DNA from: Synechococcus sp. BS30m-G31
GTDB lineage: Bacteria > Cyanobacteriota > Cyanobacteriia > PCC-6307 > Cyanobiaceae
Assembly (NCBI GenBank): GCA_016777265.1
Contig: JADHRU010000004.1
Location: 1-32,457 of the forward strand
Length of the DNA stretch: 32,457 nucleotides
Direction: 5' to 3'
In this document: positions 1 to 9,310 of the stretch, one piece after another
How positions within the stretch are numbered: position 1 is the first letter of the stretch
How the letters are laid out: every line of letters starts with the position of its first letter
Made by a program: the position numbers and the translations under genes
Notes under the pieces: model-generated
Told to the model about the DNA's origin: nothing
Seen by the model: the letters and a program-made list of their open reading frames with translations, nothing else
Databases searched by the model: none

Positions 1-265
1 CTGGTAGCAGATTGATCGTGTCGAGGATTCCCTTAATCAGAATCTGAGCAACGATGACCGCGGCAAAAATTCCGACGATTTTGCCAATTCGACCCATCTG
101 ATTCCAGTCAACCTGGTCCAGTGTCTGGTTCACCTTCCCTAAAACATCGCTGTAGCGATCAGCAAATGAGGCTGAATCTTCACTGGATGATTCGTTTGCG
201 CCGACGTCGGGTGTCCAGGTGTTGCCGGTGGCGTCATCCTTCGTTTCGGTGGTGGCGTCACTCAT
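1..265 (-). CDS. CAAD-domain (CURT1-like) thylakoid membrane protein, 3' end outside window
   Basis: Reverse-strand translation from ATG at 265: MSDATTETKDDATGNTWTPDVGANESSSEDSASFADRYSDVLGKVNQTLDQVDWNQMGRIGKIVGIFAAVIVAQILIKGILDTINLLP; acidic N-terminus followed by a TM helix as in the CAAD family. Open to the window edge. Confidence 0.7.
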   Translation of the reverse strand, partial: MSDATTETKDDATGNTWTPDVGANESSSEDSASFADRYSDVLGKVNQTLDQVDWNQMGRIGKIVGIFAAVIVAQILIKGILDTINLLP

Positions 266-821
266 GGGGTCGGTGGAATTCTTAACTGATTCAGCCGAGC
301 GTATCGGTGGGGAGCCTTTCGCGCCATCACTCCTAAGCTTCGATCTCCAATGCCTCACTGTTCTCGAGCGTTCATTGCTGGCGGTGAAGCCTCAAGAAGG
401 ATGCGGTTTGCTTCTTGGGACAGGGCTTGGAACTTCACGTCTGACCCTGGCAACCCTTTGGCCTAGCTGTAATGCATGGGGCACAGCAAATTGTGAAATG
501 GATGGGGCAGGAGATCGTGGCAGCCGGTTTGCATTGGATCCCCGGGAACAAATTGCAGCTCAGCGTTGGGCGAGGTTGCGTGGGCTGGAGGTCTTGGGTG
601 TCTGCCATTCACACCCAAATACTTCACCAGAACCATCAATTTGGGATTGTGATTGGGCGGAGCCCAACCGGTTGATGCTGATCTTGTCGGGCACACGAGA
701 GTTGCGTGCCTGGTGGTTGAGTACCGATCGGGTTCCCTTCGAAATCCCGATTGAGGTCTGGGAAAATCACATTCATGCAGCCAAGCCATTCCACCCCAAA
801 TCAGAACCTGTCTCCGGATGA
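264..821 (+). CDS. JAMM/MPN+ (M67) metalloprotease family protein
   Basis: Upstream Glu in QEGCGLLLG and perfect HxHx(7)SxxD motif (HSHPNTSPEPSIWD). Start uncertain: the track uses 219, ATG at 264 is an alternative. Confidence 0.8.
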   Translation: MGSVEFLTDSAERIGGEPFAPSLLSFDLQCLTVLERSLLAVKPQEGCGLLLGTGLGTSRLTLATLWPSCNAWGTANCEMDGAGDRGSRFALDPREQIAAQRWARLRGLEVLGVCHSHPNTSPEPSIWDCDWAEPNRLMLILSGTRELRAWWLSTDRVPFEIPIEVWENHIHAAKPFHPKSEPVSG

Positions 822-1941
822 GCGAGGGCGTTACGCCCGACATCTCATCCTTCCGGAAGTTGGCCTTGCTGGTCAGGAGCGGCTCAAGGCTGCATCAGTG
901 ATCTGTATCGGAGCTGGTGGCTTGGGCTCACCTCTTCTTCTGTATTTGGCTGCAGCTGGGGTTGGCCGTATTGGCATCGTTGATGGAGATGCTGTTGAGC
1001 TCTCGAACCTGCAGCGTCAAGTGATTCATGGCTCCGACGCTTTGGGTCGCTCGAAGGCCAAGTCTGCCGCTGCGCGACTCCATGAGCTCAACCCTCATTG
1101 TCGGATTGATGTGCATGACGTGATGCTTGACATCACCAATGTGATGGATCTGATCGCTGCCTACGACGTTGTTTGCGACGGCACGGATAATTTCGCCAGC
1201 CGATACCTAATTAATGATGCTTGTGTGTTGTCAGGCAAGCCATTGATTTATGGCTCTGTTCAACGCTTTGAAGGTCAGGTTTCAGTTTTTAATTGCAATC
1301 CTGATAGCCCTAATTTTCGAGATTTGTTGCCTGTTCCCCCGTTGCCTGGCGCGATCCCCTCTTGCTCAGAGGCCGGCGTGATGGGTGTGATGCCGGGCTT
1401 GATTGGCCTCCTTCAGGCCACTGAAACGATCAAGTTGATCACTGGCATTGGTCGATGCCTGGATGGCCGTTTGTTGGTGGTGGATGCCCTGTCCATGCGC
1501 TTTCGAGAACTCACCCTGCGGCGCGATCCCGATCGTGCTCCGATCAAAGACCTGATTGACTATGCGCAGTTCTGTGGTGCAGCCACAACTGAGATGGATC
1601 CTTCTGCGATGGAAACGATCAGTGTTACTGAGCTCAAGGCTCTTCTTGATGGAGATGCTGGGGATTTGGCGCTTGTTGATGTGCGTAACCCGGCTGAAGC
1701 AGAGATTGTTGTGATCCCTTCTGCGCGGCTCATTCCGCTCGCCACGATCGAGAGTGGAGAAGCCATTGAGCAAATCCGTTCTCTGGCAGAGGGGCGCCGT
1801 CTTTTTGTGCACTGCAAGTTAGGAATGCGTTCGGCGAAAGCCGCCCAACTCCTTGCTGAACATGGAATTCAGGCGACCAACCTCACTGGTGGCATCGACG
1901 CTTGGGCTCAAGACGTGGATCCAACGTTGCCGAGGTATTAA
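775..1941 (+). CDS. moeB: MoeB/ThiF-type E1-like adenylyltransferase with C-terminal rhodanese domain (MoeZ-like)
   Basis: GAGGLGSPLLLYLAAAGVGRIGIVDGDAVELSNLQRQ nucleotide-binding motif, PSCSEAGVMGVMPG catalytic Cys region, C-terminal rhodanese loop HCKLGMRSAKAA. MQPSHSTPNQNLSPDERGRYARH is the likely N-terminus. Confidence 0.9.
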   Translation: MQPSHSTPNQNLSPDERGRYARHLILPEVGLAGQERLKAASVICIGAGGLGSPLLLYLAAAGVGRIGIVDGDAVELSNLQRQVIHGSDALGRSKAKSAAARLHELNPHCRIDVHDVMLDITNVMDLIAAYDVVCDGTDNFASRYLINDACVLSGKPLIYGSVQRFEGQVSVFNCNPDSPNFRDLLPVPPLPGAIPSCSEAGVMGVMPGLIGLLQATETIKLITGIGRCLDGRLLVVDALSMRFRELTLRRDPDRAPIKDLIDYAQFCGAATTEMDPSAMETISVTELKALLDGDAGDLALVDVRNPAEAEIVVIPSARLIPLATIESGEAIEQIRSLAEGRRLFVHCKLGMRSAKAAQLLAEHGIQATNLTGGIDAWAQDVDPTLPRY

Positions 1942-1954
1942 ATCTCCACTTGTT

Positions 1955-3103
1955 TCAGTAGTCGACACCCCGCTTGAGATCAACACCTTGTTCGGCGTAG
2001 TGCTTGTGGCACACCATCTCGGAGTGGATGCTGGCTAAATCGAAGTAGGCGGGCTGGTTCTTGCAGCGACCTGTGATGATCACCTCGGTTTCAGCCGGCT
2101 TTCGCAGCAGCGTTTGCATAATCGGTTCCACCGGTAAAAGCTCTAGATCGACGGTGGGGTTGAGTTCATCCAAAATCACTGTCTTGTAGAGACCACTTGA
2201 AATGGCTGCACGGGCAATTTCCCAGGCCCGTTCGGCTTCCACATAGTCGATGGGCTCCTGTTGCCCGCGCCAGACGATGGCATCACGGCCCGATCGCAGA
2301 TGGTCGACCAAGTGGGGATAGCTTTCACGCAGCGCGGCAATGGCTGCATCTTCGGTGTAACCGGTGCCACCTTTCAGCCACTGCAGAATCAACACGCGAT
2401 GGCTTTTGTCTTGGCTGATGCCTCGTCCAATGGCCTGCAGTGCTTTGCCTAAGGCACTGGTGGATTTGCCTTTCCCCTCTCCGGTGTAGATCTCGATCCC
2501 ACTGTTCACGCTAAGGGGAATCACCCTGTCGCCCTCCATGCCGGGACGGCGGTGGGCCCGCATTTCCGAATGAAGATCGGCGCCTTGTACAAGTGCGGCA
2601 GGGGCGGCCCGTCCGGTCACGATGATTTCCATCCCCTCCGGTCGATTGTTCAGGGTGCGGACGACATCATCGATATCCAGTAAGCCGAGCTCCAGCACTG
2701 GATTGAGTTCGTCGAGAACCACCACTGAATAGAGAGCGCTGGCAATCGCGCCCTTGGCAATCACCCAGCCCCGTTGCGCCTCATCACGATCGAAACGGGT
2801 GGCTTGATCTGCTGTGAAGTGGTCGGCTCTGCCCGTCCGTAGATGGTCGATTAAGTGCGGGAAACCCTGTTGCAGCGCTTCGATGGCGGCATCTTCGTCG
2901 TAGGCGCGTCCGGGCCCTTTCAGAAACCGAAGCAGCAGCACACGGGTGCGACGTTGCTCGCAGATCCCAAGGCCGATGGTTCTAAGTACAACTCCGAGTG
3001 CTGCTTGGCTTTTGCCCTTCCCTTCACCGTCATAGATGTGCAGCTGACCATGGCTGCGTTCGCGGCTATCTGCGGCAGTAACAATGCCGATGCTTCGGGG
3101 CAT
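1955..3103 (-). CDS. Tandem-duplicated ATP:corrinoid adenosyltransferase (CobA/CobO/BtuR-like)
   Basis: Two homologous domains, each with a P-loop (GEGKGKSQAALG; GEGKGKSTSALG), a VVLDELNP/VILDELNP motif, an IIVTGR/VIITGR motif and a HSEM motif. Confidence 0.85.
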   Translation of the reverse strand: MPRSIGIVTAADSRERSHGQLHIYDGEGKGKSQAALGVVLRTIGLGICEQRRTRVLLLRFLKGPGRAYDEDAAIEALQQGFPHLIDHLRTGRADHFTADQATRFDRDEAQRGWVIAKGAIASALYSVVVLDELNPVLELGLLDIDDVVRTLNNRPEGMEIIVTGRAAPAALVQGADLHSEMRAHRRPGMEGDRVIPLSVNSGIEIYTGEGKGKSTSALGKALQAIGRGISQDKSHRVLILQWLKGGTGYTEDAAIAALRESYPHLVDHLRSGRDAIVWRGQQEPIDYVEAERAWEIARAAISSGLYKTVILDELNPTVDLELLPVEPIMQTLLRKPAETEVIITGRCKNQPAYFDLASIHSEMVCHKHYAEQGVDLKRGVDY

Positions 3104-3156
3104 GGTGCCGGCTCTTACCGTTGGAGCCTAACGACCTCGCTCGCTTTCATCTGCTG

Positions 3157-4041
3157 ATGTTCCAGTTGCAGGAGTTATTGCCGAAAAAGCAGGAGCAGCA
3201 GCTGGCAGACCTCCGCCACTGGATGGATAGGTCGTCGTCGCTTTGTATCGCTTATTCAGGCGGGGTCGACAGCACACTCGTTGCGGCGATTGCTTACGAG
3301 TGCAAAGGCGAATCTGCGTTTGCGGTTACCGGCGTTTCTCCGGCGTTAGCGCCACACCTTTTGCAAGAAGCGCGTCATCAAGCCGGTTGGATTGGGATCC
3401 GTCATCAGGAGTTGCCCACGGCTGAACTTCAAGATCCCGATTACAGCAGCAACCCGGTGGATCGCTGCTTTGCCTGCAAACGGGAATTGCATCGACACCT
3501 CAAACCGATTGCAACGGCCGCTGGTGATGCTCTGGTGATTGATGGTGTGAATTTGGACGATCTCGGGGATCACAGGCCAGGAATTGATGCCGCGCGTCAG
3601 GCCGGCGTGCGCTCGCCGCTTGCTGAATTGAACATTGATAAGGCCACGATTCGCCAGCTTTCTCGTGCCCTGGGCTTCCCCTGGTGGGATAAGCCTGCTC
3701 AACCTTGTTTGTCGTCTCGATTTCCCTATGGCGAAGGGATAACAGCGGAACGTCTCACCCAGGTGGGGCAAGCCGAAGCTTGGTTGATTGCTCGGGGGTT
3801 CAACCGTGTGCGCGTTCGCAGCCATGGCCTTGCTGCACGTATTGAAGTCCCAGAGGACCAGATCAGTGCCGTAATGGCCTTGTCCTCTCGTGAAGGACTT
3901 GTGGCATTTTTCCAATCCCTTGGTTTCACCTCAGTGAGCTTGGACCTCGAGGGACTCGTGAGTGGAAAGCTCAATCGAAAGCCTGGGTCCGATAACAACC
4001 GTCCCTCAGGTCAGGTTGTTATCGGTATCGGTGATGGCTGA
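3157..4041 (+). CDS. larE: LarE-type ATP-dependent sulfur transferase (PP-loop)
   Basis: PP-loop AYSGGVDSTLVA, CFACKRELH, VIDGVNLDDLGDHRPG, PCLSSRFPYGEGI motifs typical of LarE. ATG at 3157 preferred over the track start. Confidence 0.85.
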   Translation: MFQLQELLPKKQEQQLADLRHWMDRSSSLCIAYSGGVDSTLVAAIAYECKGESAFAVTGVSPALAPHLLQEARHQAGWIGIRHQELPTAELQDPDYSSNPVDRCFACKRELHRHLKPIATAAGDALVIDGVNLDDLGDHRPGIDAARQAGVRSPLAELNIDKATIRQLSRALGFPWWDKPAQPCLSSRFPYGEGITAERLTQVGQAEAWLIARGFNRVRVRSHGLAARIEVPEDQISAVMALSSREGLVAFFQSLGFTSVSLDLEGLVSGKLNRKPGSDNNRPSGQVVIGIGDG

Positions 4042-4049
4042 ACCCAGGT

Positions 4050-4511
4050 TCAACGGGTGATCGACACCGCAGACGGCTCGCGAACTCCTGTTGCGATTTC
4101 CGCAGGCGTTTCCCTGAGAAAGCTCTTCAGGGCATGGCGCTTGGCCAGCAAGGCCTCACTCAGCACGGCACACGCCTGTTCGGGCATGGTGTGGTCACCA
4201 CAGGTGAACACGTCAACAGCCGCATACCCGGATTCAGGCCAGGTGTGAATGGAGATGTGCGATTCGGCCAATAGGGCCAATCCAGTCACGCCTTGGGGCT
4301 CGAAGCGATGGGTGATCAAGTTGAGCAGCGTGGCACCAGCACGTTTTGCAGCCGTTGTGATGGTGTTCCGCAAAAAAGATTCGTCGTCGAGCCGGCTGGG
4401 ATCGCATTCATACAGCTCGAGAATGCAATGTTTGCCCACCATGTCGGTGGCTTGAAGGGAGGTGTCCCCCCATCCCGGGTGGGGATGCAGGGCAGACAAT
4501 CTCTGCTCCAT
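4050..4511 (-). CDS. speH: S-adenosylmethionine decarboxylase proenzyme
   Basis: [25 protein letters not shown] contains the pyruvoyl-forming Glu-Ser site and family signature. Confidence 0.92.
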   Translation of the reverse strand: MEQRLSALHPHPGWGDTSLQATDMVGKHCILELYECDPSRLDDESFLRNTITTAAKRAGATLLNLITHRFEPQGVTGLALLAESHISIHTWPESGYAAVDVFTCGDHTMPEQACAVLSEALLAKRHALKSFLRETPAEIATGVREPSAVSITR

Positions 4512-4540
4512 CAGGCAAAATTTAAAAACAGATGATGAGA

Positions 4541-5656
4541 CTATCCGACCTTCATTCCTTCTACGAGTTCGTTTTCTCCAAGAATCTGAGCCTCCTGACG
4601 CCAGCCCCCGTGAAAACCATCGAGATGGGTGGCACTAATCAGGCATTGGTGATCATTCCCGACGGCTTCTAAAAGAAGTTGCTGACGGATCGGATCGAGT
4701 TCAGCGAGGACGTCATCGAGGAGCAGGAGCGGTGGTTCTCCACAAAGTTCCTTGACCAATTCGAGTTCGGCGAGCTTCAGGCCCAGGACGAGTGAACGCT
4801 GCTGACCTGCTGACCCGAAGCGGCGAGCAGGGCTCTCTCCAAGCACCATGTTGATCTCATCGCGATGCGGTCCGATTCGGCAGTTTCCGAGGCGTTCTTC
4901 CTCCTCCCTTTGGTTGCGGAGTTGTTCCTCAATCGCCAACCGCCAGGGTTCTTCGGCTTCCTCCCCGTCCAATCGACTTCCCGGTTGATAGCGGAGCTCT
5001 AGAAGCTCTTTCCCGCTGCTGAGATGCGATTGCCAACGCTGCGCAATCGGTTCAAGGCGGTGCAAAGCCCTGCGTCGGCGTCGATGGATGCGGGTGCTGA
5101 TTAGGGCCATTTGAACGTCGAAGGCATCGAGGAGCCCACTGCGTTCGGCTGTGTTTTGTCGATGGCTACGCCACAGCTGACTTCTCTGCCGCAATAGGCG
5201 GTTGTACCGGCTGATCAGATCTGCATAGACAGGTTCGAGTTGCAGAACGACCCGGTCGAGCCATTGGCGGCGCAGGGCTGGTTCCCCACGCACCAGGTCT
5301 AGATCGAGGGCGCTGAAGCCGATACAGCGCAGTGGGCCAATCAGATCAAGCTGACGATCCAGCACCTTGCCGTTGCGCCGAGCTTGGCGGCCACCGCGTC
5401 GGCGTAATTCGAGTTCCAAACGATCGCCATCGCCCACCTCAGCCCGCAACAGGGCCATTGGGGCCTCCCATTGAATGAGGTCGCGATCCTGGCTGCAGCG
5501 ATGGGAGCGCAGGCTGCCTAGGAGTTCTACTGCTTCGAGAAGATTGGATTTACCAATCCCGTTGGGCCCAATCACGAGCAAACGCGACTCGGTCAGCTCC
5601 AGCTGCAGAACGGAGTGGTTCCGGAACCCCTGCAATTGGAGCTTGTGAAGCCGGAT
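4541..5656 (-). CDS. recF: DNA replication/repair protein RecF
   Basis: [25 protein letters not shown] Walker [19 protein letters not shown] signature, [12 protein letters not shown] Walker B. The track start (TTG, 5635) truncates the conserved N-terminal strand [17 protein letters not shown] at 5656 aligns with the expected start. Confidence 0.9.
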   Translation of the reverse strand: MRLHKLQLQGFRNHSVLQLELTESRLLVIGPNGIGKSNLLEAVELLGSLRSHRCSQDRDLIQWEAPMALLRAEVGDGDRLELELRRRGGRQARRNGKVLDRQLDLIGPLRCIGFSALDLDLVRGEPALRRQWLDRVVLQLEPVYADLISRYNRLLRQRSQLWRSHRQNTAERSGLLDAFDVQMALISTRIHRRRRRALHRLEPIAQRWQSHLSSGKELLELRYQPGSRLDGEEAEEPWRLAIEEQLRNQREEEERLGNCRIGPHRDEINMVLGESPARRFGSAGQQRSLVLGLKLAELELVKELCGEPPLLLLDDVLAELDPIRQQLLLEAVGNDHQCLISATHLDGFHGGWRQEAQILGENELVEGMKVG

Positions 5657-5741
5657 GGGTGATTGTGCGGTGCTTGGGTAAGGTACCTGTTATGGACCGG
5701 TCTATAGGCCGATCTACTGCTGCGGCATCCAGCCGATCAGT

Positions 5742-5815
5742 GGGCATGTAGCTCAGTTGGATAGAGCATCAGATTCCGGTTCTGAGGGTCGGGGGTTCGA
5801 GTCCCTCCATGCTCG
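5742..5815 (+). tRNA. tRNA-Arg (anticodon CCG)
   Basis: Cloverleaf GGGCATG...CATGCTC acceptor, anticodon arm TCAGA-TTCCGGT-TCTGA, T-arm GGGGGTTCGAGTCCCTC; no encoded CCA. Confidence 0.93.
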
Positions 5816-5833
5816 TGTTTTGTACTTTGCGAC

Positions 5834-6289
5834 TTAGTTCGGCCTGAGTCCCATCGCTCGGATCCCATTCGGATCAATCACAAATCCATTGGTGCGTAAC
5901 GCTTCGAGGGCCGATGCTGGTGCAGACACGGACAGGCTGCATCCCGGTAAATCGCGGCGCAGAATATGAAGAGCCCGATGCACAAGAACGGCGTAAAGGT
6001 CTGGTTGATCAGGGCCCGGGCGTGCTGCGAGGTTCCAGAGATTGGCGTTCAGGGCTAAGTCGCTTGTAGCGCGAACGAATCCGACGAGTTCTTCTCCAGC
6101 TTCTTCAAAAATGCTGATCTGCCAGAGGCTGCGCTCTAGGGCAAGAGGCCACCGTTGTTCATCGTGGGTGGTCTCTTGGCACGATTCCAGCAGTCGATTG
6201 ATGGCCGCTGGGCTAGGGGTTGTGGTGGTGTCGAGCCTGTATCCGCTTGGCAGCTTGGGGACAGCGGGCTGTTGAAGGAAAGGAAGCAA
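5834..6289 (-). CDS. GNAT-family N-acetyltransferase-like protein
   Basis: 151 aa; LVGFVRATSDLALNANLWNLAARP...DLYAVLVHRALHILRRDLPGCSLSVSAPASALEALRTNGFVIDPNGIRAMGL resembles the GNAT fold. Confidence 0.65.
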   Translation of the reverse strand: MLPFLQQPAVPKLPSGYRLDTTTTPSPAAINRLLESCQETTHDEQRWPLALERSLWQISIFEEAGEELVGFVRATSDLALNANLWNLAARPGPDQPDLYAVLVHRALHILRRDLPGCSLSVSAPASALEALRTNGFVIDPNGIRAMGLRPN

Positions 6290-6292
6290 GGT

Positions 6293-9280
6293 TCAACCGG
6301 TGTTGCGCATGCCAGCAGCAATGCCGTTCAGGGTGAGCAGTGCTCCGCGAAGTAATTCGCTGCGGCTGTAGGTCCGGGTGTCTTCTAATGCCCCAGGACT
6401 TTCACTCATCGGGGGCTGACGGTTCTGATCCCGCAACCGTTTGAGCAGCGCAACTTGGAGGAATCCCAGGGGCACGATGGTGCGATTCCGTAGGTCTACG
6501 GAGAGCTGCAATCCTTGATCAGCCCCTAGTAGACGGGGTTGCCCGGTGATTTCCAAAACCAGTTTTCGCGTCAAGGCGTATTCCGTTGCAATCACGGCAA
6601 AAATCGCCTCAAAGGCCTCACGTTGCTCTGGTTTTCCAAGGCTGTTCATGTAGTGATGAGCCAAGTCGAGATCCACTTTGGAGAGGGTCATCTCTGCCTT
6701 GGAAATCAGGGTTCGGAAAAAAGGCCAGCGCTGGTGAAGTCGCCGGAGAAGATCGAGTTGATCGGGATCTGCTTTCACTTCTTCAGCTAAAGCTGTGCCA
6801 AAGCCAAACCAACTGGGGAGTAAGAAGCGGCTTTGGGTCCAGCCAAACACCCAAGGAATCGCTCGCAAGCTCGAAAGATCTTTGGCTCCGGTTTTACGAC
6901 GGGCGGGTCGACTGGAAATCTGCAGCTTGCTGATCTCTTCGATAGGTGTCACCTGCTGGAAAAAAGCCACCAAATCGGGGTTGTCATGCACCAATGCGCG
7001 GTAGTGCTCTCGGGAGCGTGCGGAGAGCCGACTCATGAGTTGGTTCCAACTGGGTGTCGCATCGAGCTGATTGGTCACCAGGCTGTTCTGAACCACGGCG
7101 GTCGTGACTGTTTCCAGGTTGTAAAGGGCGAGCTCCGGCAGGCTGTACTTCGAGGCCAGCACCTCCCCTTGTTCGGTGATCTTGATGCGGCCCTGAAGGG
7201 TTCCACTGGGCTGGGCAAGGATGGCTTGATAAGCGGGGCCACCGCCACGGCTCACAGAACCGCCGCGACCATGAAAGAGGCGAAGAGCAACGCCCTGCCG
7301 GCTCGAAAGTTCTTGGAGGGCAAGTTGGGCTTGGTGAATCTCCCAGTTGCTCGAGAGGAATCCTGAGTCTTTATTGCTGTCGGAGTAGCCAAGCATCAGC
7401 TCCTGTAGGGGCTGGCCCTGGATGCCCACCATCGGGAGTAGGTCGCGATAGAGGGGGGTATTGAACAGCTCATCCATGACTGCTGGAGCACGTTGTAAAT
7501 CCTCCACCGTTTCGAACAGTGGCACCACCAGAAGCGACGCTTTGCGGGCGGCTGGATCCACTAATCCCGCTTCCTTCGCGAGTAGCAACACCTCCAACAG
7601 ATCGGAGGCCGTATGGCTCATCGAGATCACATAGGAATGGCAGATCCGCTGGCCGAACTCTTCCTGGAGTCGATGCAACATGCGGAACACGGCCATGGTC
7701 TCCGCGGTGGTGTCTGACCAGCGAACTGCCGTAGGAATCAACGGACGCCGGGTACGGAGCTCTTCCAGCAACCAGGCCATACGCGTGGACTCCTCCATCT
7801 CGCCGTAGGGCTGTGGCAACTCGAGAAAACGCGTGAGCTCATCAATCGCATCGCTATGGCGGGTGCTCTCCTGACGAATATCGAGACTGGCCAGTGAGAA
7901 GCCAAAGATATGGACTTGATGGAGCAGGGTGTCGAGCTGCTCACAGGTGAGTTCAGTGCCGATCAAGCTGTTGCGAATCAGTTCCAAGTCGTTTCGGAAT
8001 TGATCGACAGAGGTGTAATGCAGAGCTTCTGAGCCAGGCGCTCCATCGGTCGGGATGGCATCTTTCGGACTCTTCCAACCAGCATCTGAGAGCTGATCGT
8101 TGCGTTTAAGCGTGCGCTCCAGCCGTTCGAGGATGTAGCTCAGCTTCAGTCGGTAAGGCTCAAGTCGGTACCGCGCCGAGCGCCGCTCGTAGATTTCTGG
8201 GAAACGCAGCCGATCCATTTCCAAAGACTCCAGCAACCCAGGAGCAACCTGGCTCCACTGCATGGAAATGCTCAGCTGATTGCGTAGCGCTTGCACCGAG
8301 CTGATGTACAGCTCAAGCATGAGTTGACGCTGGTAGCAGGCTGTCCGCCAAGTGATGTCCGTTGTGACAGAGGGATTGCCATCTCGGTCGGAACCGACCC
8401 AAGATCCAAAGGTGCAGAACGAAGCCTGGGGAACTTGGACGTCGGGGTAATGACGGTGGAGTGCTGATGTGAGCCGCCGCCGTAGTTGGGGCATGGCATC
8501 GAACAACACTTGCTGGAAGTAATGAAGGGTTGAATCCACTTCATCGAGAACCGTTGGTTTGAACTGATGCAGCTCATCGGTCCGCCACCAGAGCCGAATC
8601 TCCTCTTCGAGTTGTTGACGCAAGTCATCCTTGACTTGCAGCGCCATGGGCGAATCGGACTGCAGTTGCTGGAGAAGGTTGGCGACTCGTCGCTGCTTGT
8701 GACGGACGGTGTGGCGAACAATCTCCGTTGGATGGGCTGTAAAGACCAACCGGATGTCCAGCTCTTGGAGTAGGGCTTCGACTTGGGCTGGCGGCACATT
8801 CATCCGCCGGAGCCGTTCAAAGACCTCACCGAAGGTGGCGGGATCGGTCTGACTTGCTAGGGGAGGAGCAAAGGGGTCAAAGGCTTCCCGGCTGCCATCT
8901 TCGGCTGATTGGCGGGGGCTCAGGCTGTCGAGGTAACTGTCCTCTTCGATCCGTTGTTCAAGGATGTTGATCAGCTGGAAATACAGCGAGAACGCTCTGG
9001 CAGCTGTAATCGCTTCTGAAAGATCCATGGCACGGATCAATTCAATAATTGCTTCGCTGGTGCTTTCACCGTCTCGACCCTCGAGGGCCACGGGATCACT
9101 CAGCTGTTTCAGTCGTAGTAGGCGAGCACTTTGTTCTGGAGGGCACTCGCTGCGTAGAACCGTCTGCCAGAGGTCCTCCACCAGCACCAAGCGGTTCTGC
9201 AGCAATCGGCCAGCTCCAGCAGTCACACCGCTCTCCTTGGGCTGTTCCCCTTGGAGTGCATAGGCGGTGGACTCGGGCAT
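6293..9280 (-). CDS. ppc: Phosphoenolpyruvate carboxylase
   Basis: 995 aa; [68 protein letters not shown]-terminal [10 protein letters not shown]. Confidence 0.97.
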   Translation of the reverse strand: MPESTAYALQGEQPKESGVTAGAGRLLQNRLVLVEDLWQTVLRSECPPEQSARLLRLKQLSDPVALEGRDGESTSEAIIELIRAMDLSEAITAARAFSLYFQLINILEQRIEEDSYLDSLSPRQSAEDGSREAFDPFAPPLASQTDPATFGEVFERLRRMNVPPAQVEALLQELDIRLVFTAHPTEIVRHTVRHKQRRVANLLQQLQSDSPMALQVKDDLRQQLEEEIRLWWRTDELHQFKPTVLDEVDSTLHYFQQVLFDAMPQLRRRLTSALHRHYPDVQVPQASFCTFGSWVGSDRDGNPSVTTDITWRTACYQRQLMLELYISSVQALRNQLSISMQWSQVAPGLLESLEMDRLRFPEIYERRSARYRLEPYRLKLSYILERLERTLKRNDQLSDAGWKSPKDAIPTDGAPGSEALHYTSVDQFRNDLELIRNSLIGTELTCEQLDTLLHQVHIFGFSLASLDIRQESTRHSDAIDELTRFLELPQPYGEMEESTRMAWLLEELRTRRPLIPTAVRWSDTTAETMAVFRMLHRLQEEFGQRICHSYVISMSHTASDLLEVLLLAKEAGLVDPAARKASLLVVPLFETVEDLQRAPAVMDELFNTPLYRDLLPMVGIQGQPLQELMLGYSDSNKDSGFLSSNWEIHQAQLALQELSSRQGVALRLFHGRGGSVSRGGGPAYQAILAQPSGTLQGRIKITEQGEVLASKYSLPELALYNLETVTTAVVQNSLVTNQLDATPSWNQLMSRLSARSREHYRALVHDNPDLVAFFQQVTPIEEISKLQISSRPARRKTGAKDLSSLRAIPWVFGWTQSRFLLPSWFGFGTALAEEVKADPDQLDLLRRLHQRWPFFRTLISKAEMTLSKVDLDLAHHYMNSLGKPEQREAFEAIFAVIATEYALTRKLVLEITGQPRLLGADQGLQLSVDLRNRTIVPLGFLQVALLKRLRDQNRQPPMSESPGALEDTRTYSRSELLRGALLTLNGIAAGMRNTG

Positions 9281-9310
9281 GAAGACTCTGCGCTGCTCGG
9301 GATTCCATGA

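Noticed and set aside
463-843. 126-aa minus-strand ORF opposite the JAMM gene
   Set aside because: The plus strand carries a complete JAMM motif; no support for the antisense frame.
3346-3915. 189-aa minus-strand ORF
   Set aside because: Antisense shadow of larE.
6539-9263. Several plus-strand and alternate-frame ORFs (e.g. 6833..7366, 8272..8799, 8964..9263)
   Set aside because: They lie wholly within ppc, have unusual composition and no family motifs; shadow ORFs of a high-coding-density gene.
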